DNA of 64,000 nucleotides from VXNE01 sp963665455 (lineage in GTDB: Bacteria; Pseudomonadota; Gammaproteobacteria; Pseudomonadales; Azotimanducaceae), in contig OY762279.1 of NCBI GenBank assembly GCA_963665455.1, positions 1,178,001 to 1,242,000 on the forward strand, written 5' to 3'. Position 1 is the first letter of the stretch; every line of letters starts with the position of its first letter. Below, piece after piece: positions 61,306 to 64,000 of the stretch. The notes beneath the pieces are model-generated. The model saw nothing but the letters and a program-made list of their open reading frames with translations. It was not told the origin of the DNA and ran no database searches. The translations under genes were made by a program, and so were the position numbers.

Positions 61306-61718
61306 TGGTGATCGACACATCCGCGGTGATTGCCATTCTTCAGGACGAGCCCGAACGCCGGGCGTTCAACGAGGCGATCGAGGCTGCCGAGCGGCGCATC
61401 ATGTCGGTCGTCTCGTTTGTTGAGGCGTCGATGGTCATCGAGACACGCCAAGGTGCGGATGGCGTGCGAGCGCTCGACCTGTTCATCGCGAAGGCGGGAA
61501 TCGAGCTCGCGCCGGTCGACAAGGACCAGGCACATGCTGCTCGCGTGGCGTTCCGGGACTACGGCAAACGCCGTCACCCCGCCGGCCTCAACTTTGGCGA
61601 TTGCTTCCCATATGCTCTCGCGAGAACGATGGGTGAGCCGCTGTTGTTCAAGGGGTCGGACTTCTCAATGACCGACATCTCCGTAGCGGTTGGATCCGGC
61701 GAGGCGCAGGGCGTATAG
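61305..61718 (+). CDS. vapC: VapC-type PIN-domain ribonuclease toxin
   Basis: The 137-residue PIN-domain protein has VIDTSAVIAIL with the first Asp, SFVEAS with Glu, and NFGDCFPYALA with the third acidic residue, together forming the Mg2+ site. It likely cleaves a tRNA or rRNA and is inhibited by VapB. Confidence 0.92.
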   Translation: MVIDTSAVIAILQDEPERRAFNEAIEAAERRIMSVVSFVEASMVIETRQGADGVRALDLFIAKAGIELAPVDKDQAHAARVAFRDYGKRRHPAGLNFGDCFPYALARTMGEPLLFKGSDFSMTDISVAVGSGEAQGV

Positions 61719-61781
61719 GATCGACTTGTTCAGAGGTTCCTTAGGCGGGCGTGCGCGAGAAGCTGCAGCGCACCAAGGCTC

Positions 61782-62666
61782 CTACCCCCGCCGCCTCGGC
61801 CGACGCCGCTCCCGCGGCTTCGCCCCCGTCATGTCCATCAGCCGGTCGCGGAGCGGCTCGAGGTCTTCGTAGACGGCGTCCGAGCCCAGTTCGACCGGCT
61901 CGTTGACGACGATCTGCGACATCGAGAACGTGCCGCCCGAGGCGTGGATGACGACGCCGTTCGGCGCGTCCTCGGAGCACATGAACAGGACGGCGGGGCT
62001 CACCAGCCTGGGATGCCGAAGCGGATCGGGTTCGCCGAGGTCCTCCGTGCGGCCGGGCACGGTGTTCGTCATCCGCGTGGCGGCGCCGGGGCCGAGGGTG
62101 TTGACGCGCACGTTGTGGTTGGCGCCCTCGAGGGCGAGCACGTTCATGAGGCCGACCATGCCCATCTTGGCGGCACCGTAGTTGGCCTGACCGAAGTTGC
62201 CGAAGATCCCGGAGCCGGAACTCGTGAAGACGATGCGCCCGTAGTTCTGCGCGTACATGAGCGGCCACGCGGCGTGGGTGACGTAGGCGGTGCCGTTCAG
62301 GTGGACGTTCATCACGATGTCCCACTCGTCGAGGGTCATGTTCTTGAACGTCTTGTCGCGCAGGATGCCGGCGTTGTTGACGAGGATGTCGATGCGGCCG
62401 AAGGCGTCGATGGCGGTCTCGATGATCGACTTCGCGCCCTCGCGGTCCGACACTGAGGCCTTGTTGGCGACGGCGGTGCCACCGAGTTCCTCGATTTCCG
62501 CGACGACGGCGTCCGCCATGTCCCCCTCCCCGGTCCCATCGACGCTGCCGCCGAGGTCGTTCACCACGACCTTGGCGCCGCGCTTGGCGAACTCGATCGC
62601 ATGACAGCGGCCGAGGCCCCCGCCCGCGCCCGTGACCACGGCGACCTTGCCTTCAAACTCACTCAT
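61782..62666 (-). CDS. Short-chain dehydrogenase/reductase, MFE-2-like
   Basis: The 294-residue SDR has TGAGGGLGRCHAIEFA (NAD site), NNAG, an SSGSG strand with catalytic Ser and YGAAK with the catalytic Tyr and Lys. The VVVNDLGGSVDGTG segment is typical of the 3-hydroxyacyl-CoA dehydrogenase domain of multifunctional beta-oxidation enzymes. The start at 62666 (MSEFEGK) is chosen. It converges with vapC. Confidence 0.88.
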   Translation of the reverse strand: MSEFEGKVAVVTGAGGGLGRCHAIEFAKRGAKVVVNDLGGSVDGTGEGDMADAVVAEIEELGGTAVANKASVSDREGAKSIIETAIDAFGRIDILVNNAGILRDKTFKNMTLDEWDIVMNVHLNGTAYVTHAAWPLMYAQNYGRIVFTSSGSGIFGNFGQANYGAAKMGMVGLMNVLALEGANHNVRVNTLGPGAATRMTNTVPGRTEDLGEPDPLRHPRLVSPAVLFMCSEDAPNGVVIHASGGTFSMSQIVVNEPVELGSDAVYEDLEPLRDRLMDMTGAKPRERRRPRRRG

Positions 62667-62778
62667 CGTTGCTGTCCTCTCCTGCCGGGATGATCGATCC
62701 GCTCGAGACAAGACTCCCGGGGACCGGATGGGGAGGCGGTTATATCACTCTTGGGACGGCGTGGTGCGCCGCCGAGCC

Positions 62779-63606
62779 CTACTGCATGATGGCCTGGACC
62801 ATGCGCTGCACGGCGTCCCGGTGGCGCGCCACCTCCGCCGTGCCGAGGTCTTCCTCCGGCGGCGGCATCAGGTCGAAGTGGCCGAAGTGGTCCTCGCCGG
62901 CGACGAGCGTCGCCGTATCCCTCGGGATGTGGGTCTGGCGGACGTGGGTGGCGCAAAAACGCAGCACCAGGCCGATGCGCCGGTCGTCGGTGCGGTTCGG
63001 CTCCGAGCCGTGGGCGAGCCGTACGTGGTGGAGCGACATCTCGCCGGCGGCCAGCGGCGCGAGGACGGCGGAGGACTCGTCGAGGTCGTCTTCGATGCGC
63101 TGCCCGCGGGACAGCAGGTTGTCCTCGTGATGGGTGTTCTCGTGGCTATGCAGCGGTCCCTTGTGGCTTCCCGGCAGGAACTTCATCGGCCCCGTCTCCG
63201 ATCCCGCATCGGATAGCGCCACCCATGCCGTCACCACATCGTGGGGTTCGAGGCCCCAGTACGTGGCGTCCTGGTGCCACGTGACGAACTTGCCGTCGCG
63301 GGCTTCCTTGATGAACCAGTTGAGCGACCAGAGCAGGACGTCGGGGCCGAGCACGTCGGAGACCGGGTCCACGATGCGTGGGTCGTGGACAAGGTCCCAG
63401 GCCCAACGAAACAGCAGGTGCAGGTCCGTCGCCGGCAGGCGCGCCTCGAGACCATCGCCGCCCGCCCCACGGGTTTCGAACGCCTCAAGGGCACTGCGGC
63501 ATGCCAAGGCCTCATGCTCCTCGATGGCCGACAGCGGCGAGAGGTACCCGCGCTCGTGAAACGCGGCGATCTCCGCGTTGCTCAGGTGATTCGACATGGT
63601 GGCCAT
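62779..63606 (-). CDS. Phytanoyl-CoA dioxygenase family (PhyH) protein
   Basis: The ~275-residue Fe(II)/2-oxoglutarate oxygenase has WHQDATYWG with the HXD iron ligands, a distal His in RLAHGSEPN and Arg in GLVLRF. The intact HXD argues against a halogenase, in which Asp is replaced. ATG 63606 and 63597 are both possible starts. It is divergent from the aminotransferase. Confidence 0.85.
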   Translation of the reverse strand: MATMSNHLSNAEIAAFHERGYLSPLSAIEEHEALACRSALEAFETRGAGGDGLEARLPATDLHLLFRWAWDLVHDPRIVDPVSDVLGPDVLLWSLNWFIKEARDGKFVTWHQDATYWGLEPHDVVTAWVALSDAGSETGPMKFLPGSHKGPLHSHENTHHEDNLLSRGQRIEDDLDESSAVLAPLAAGEMSLHHVRLAHGSEPNRTDDRRIGLVLRFCATHVRQTHIPRDTATLVAGEDHFGHFDLMPPPEEDLGTAEVARHRDAVQRMVQAIMQ

Positions 63607-63705
63607 GGTAGCGCGTTGCGGCCCGGGCACGGGGCGTGCAAAGGCGATGGGGTTTCCGTTCCATGCAAGAATGGCCGGAGTCTGATGGACACGGGAGGAG
63701 CGCGG

Positions 63706-64000
63706 ATGGGGATGGATCAGCTTAAGGCCCGCCGCGAGCGGGCGATGGGCGCGTCGCCGCTCTTCTACCGGGAACCGGTACACCTCGTCCGAGGCGAGGG
63801 CGTCTGGCTATACGACGACACCGGCCGCCGCTACATGGACGCCTACAACAACGTGCCCTGCGTCGGGCACTGCCATCCCAGGGTGGTGGCGGCGCTCCAC
63901 GGCCAAGCCGCGACCCTCAACACCCATAGCCGCTATCTCAGCGAGGTGGTGGTCGAGTATTGCGAGCGGCTCATGGCGCTCCATGGCGATCCCCTCTCCG
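63706..64000 (+). CDS. Class III (PLP-dependent) aminotransferase, N-terminal part
   Basis: The frame begins at ATG 63706 behind a strong GGGAGGAG and runs off the window after 98 codons. It shows GEGVWLYDDTGRRYMDAYNN and VGHCHPRVVAAL, standard N-terminal motifs of class III aminotransferases. The PLP-binding Lys lies beyond the window. Confidence 0.88.
   Translation, partial: MGMDQLKARRERAMGASPLFYREPVHLVRGEGVWLYDDTGRRYMDAYNNVPCVGHCHPRVVAALHGQAATLNTHSRYLSEVVVEYCERLMALHGDPLS

Noticed and set aside
62779..63606. PhyH-family halogenase instead of hydroxylase
   Set aside because: The iron-binding HXD motif (HQD) is intact, whereas Fe/2-oxoglutarate halogenases replace the Asp.
1..64000. CRISPR arrays, tRNA or rRNA genes
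   Set aside because: No regularly spaced repeats and no cloverleaf or conserved rRNA segments were recognised on reading the window.

Overview
The window looks like the replication-origin region of a GC-rich, probably uncultured gammaproteobacterium. The support is the gene order rpmH-dnaA-dnaN-recF-gyrB facing rnpA-yidD-yidC-mnmE-mnmG-rsmG-parA-parB-atpIBEFHAGDC, the polA/engB/cytochrome c4/dsbA neighbourhood with a DUF2782-like gene beside polA, and a homodimeric AceE. No rRNA, tRNA or CRISPR array was recognised. The genus cannot be named from this sequence.

Region by region. (1) 1-5338 is accessory: the start of an S8-type peptidase gene joined to an AAA+ ATPase, a glutathione S-transferase-like protein, a TPR-like/HEPN gene pair and a flavin-dependent LLM-family oxidoreductase. 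(2) 5339-10118 is a visibly AT-richer defence island. It holds a restriction endonuclease gene broken by one extra G, a Dam-like adenine methyltransferase, a C5-cytosine methyltransferase, and a convergent two-gene unit: a Rossmann-like protein of unknown function and the C-terminal part of an ORC/CDC6-type ATPase. The island abuts the 3' end of the atp operon. (3) 10197-26738 is the leftward replichore arm: ATP synthase, two unknown genes (one HEPN-like), parAB, rsmG, mnmG, mnmE, yidC, yidD, rnpA, rpmH. (4) 26739-27248 is the likely oriC. (5) 27249-33277 is dnaA-dnaN-recF-gyrB, with two parS sites inside recF. (6) 33274-49860 holds lipid acyltransferases, a frameshifted tag, trkH-trkA-rsmB-fmt-def on the minus strand, then a tight plus-strand run dprA-purE-tsaC-aroE-ctaA-ctaB-sco, egtB-egtD for ergothioneine, and a PhyH-type dioxygenase. 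(7) 50107-51920 is an IS110-family element with 15-bp inverted repeats and a long non-coding arm downstream of the transposase. (8) 51950-64000 holds the DUF2782-like gene, polA (proofreading site lost), engB, cytochrome c4, dsbA, aceE, a second LLM oxidoreductase, vapBC, an SDR, a second PhyH enzyme and the start of a class III aminotransferase.

How the parts work together. ParA/ParB (19.5-20.2 kb) and the parS sites about 10 kb away in recF form one chromosome-segregation module around oriC. Genes on both sides are transcribed away from the origin. The cytochrome c4, DsbA, Sco and heme A/heme O genes point to aerobic respiration with an aa3-type oxidase. Two genes (restriction endonuclease and tag) are each broken by a one-base change in a G run, so assembly error must be excluded before calling either a true pseudogene.
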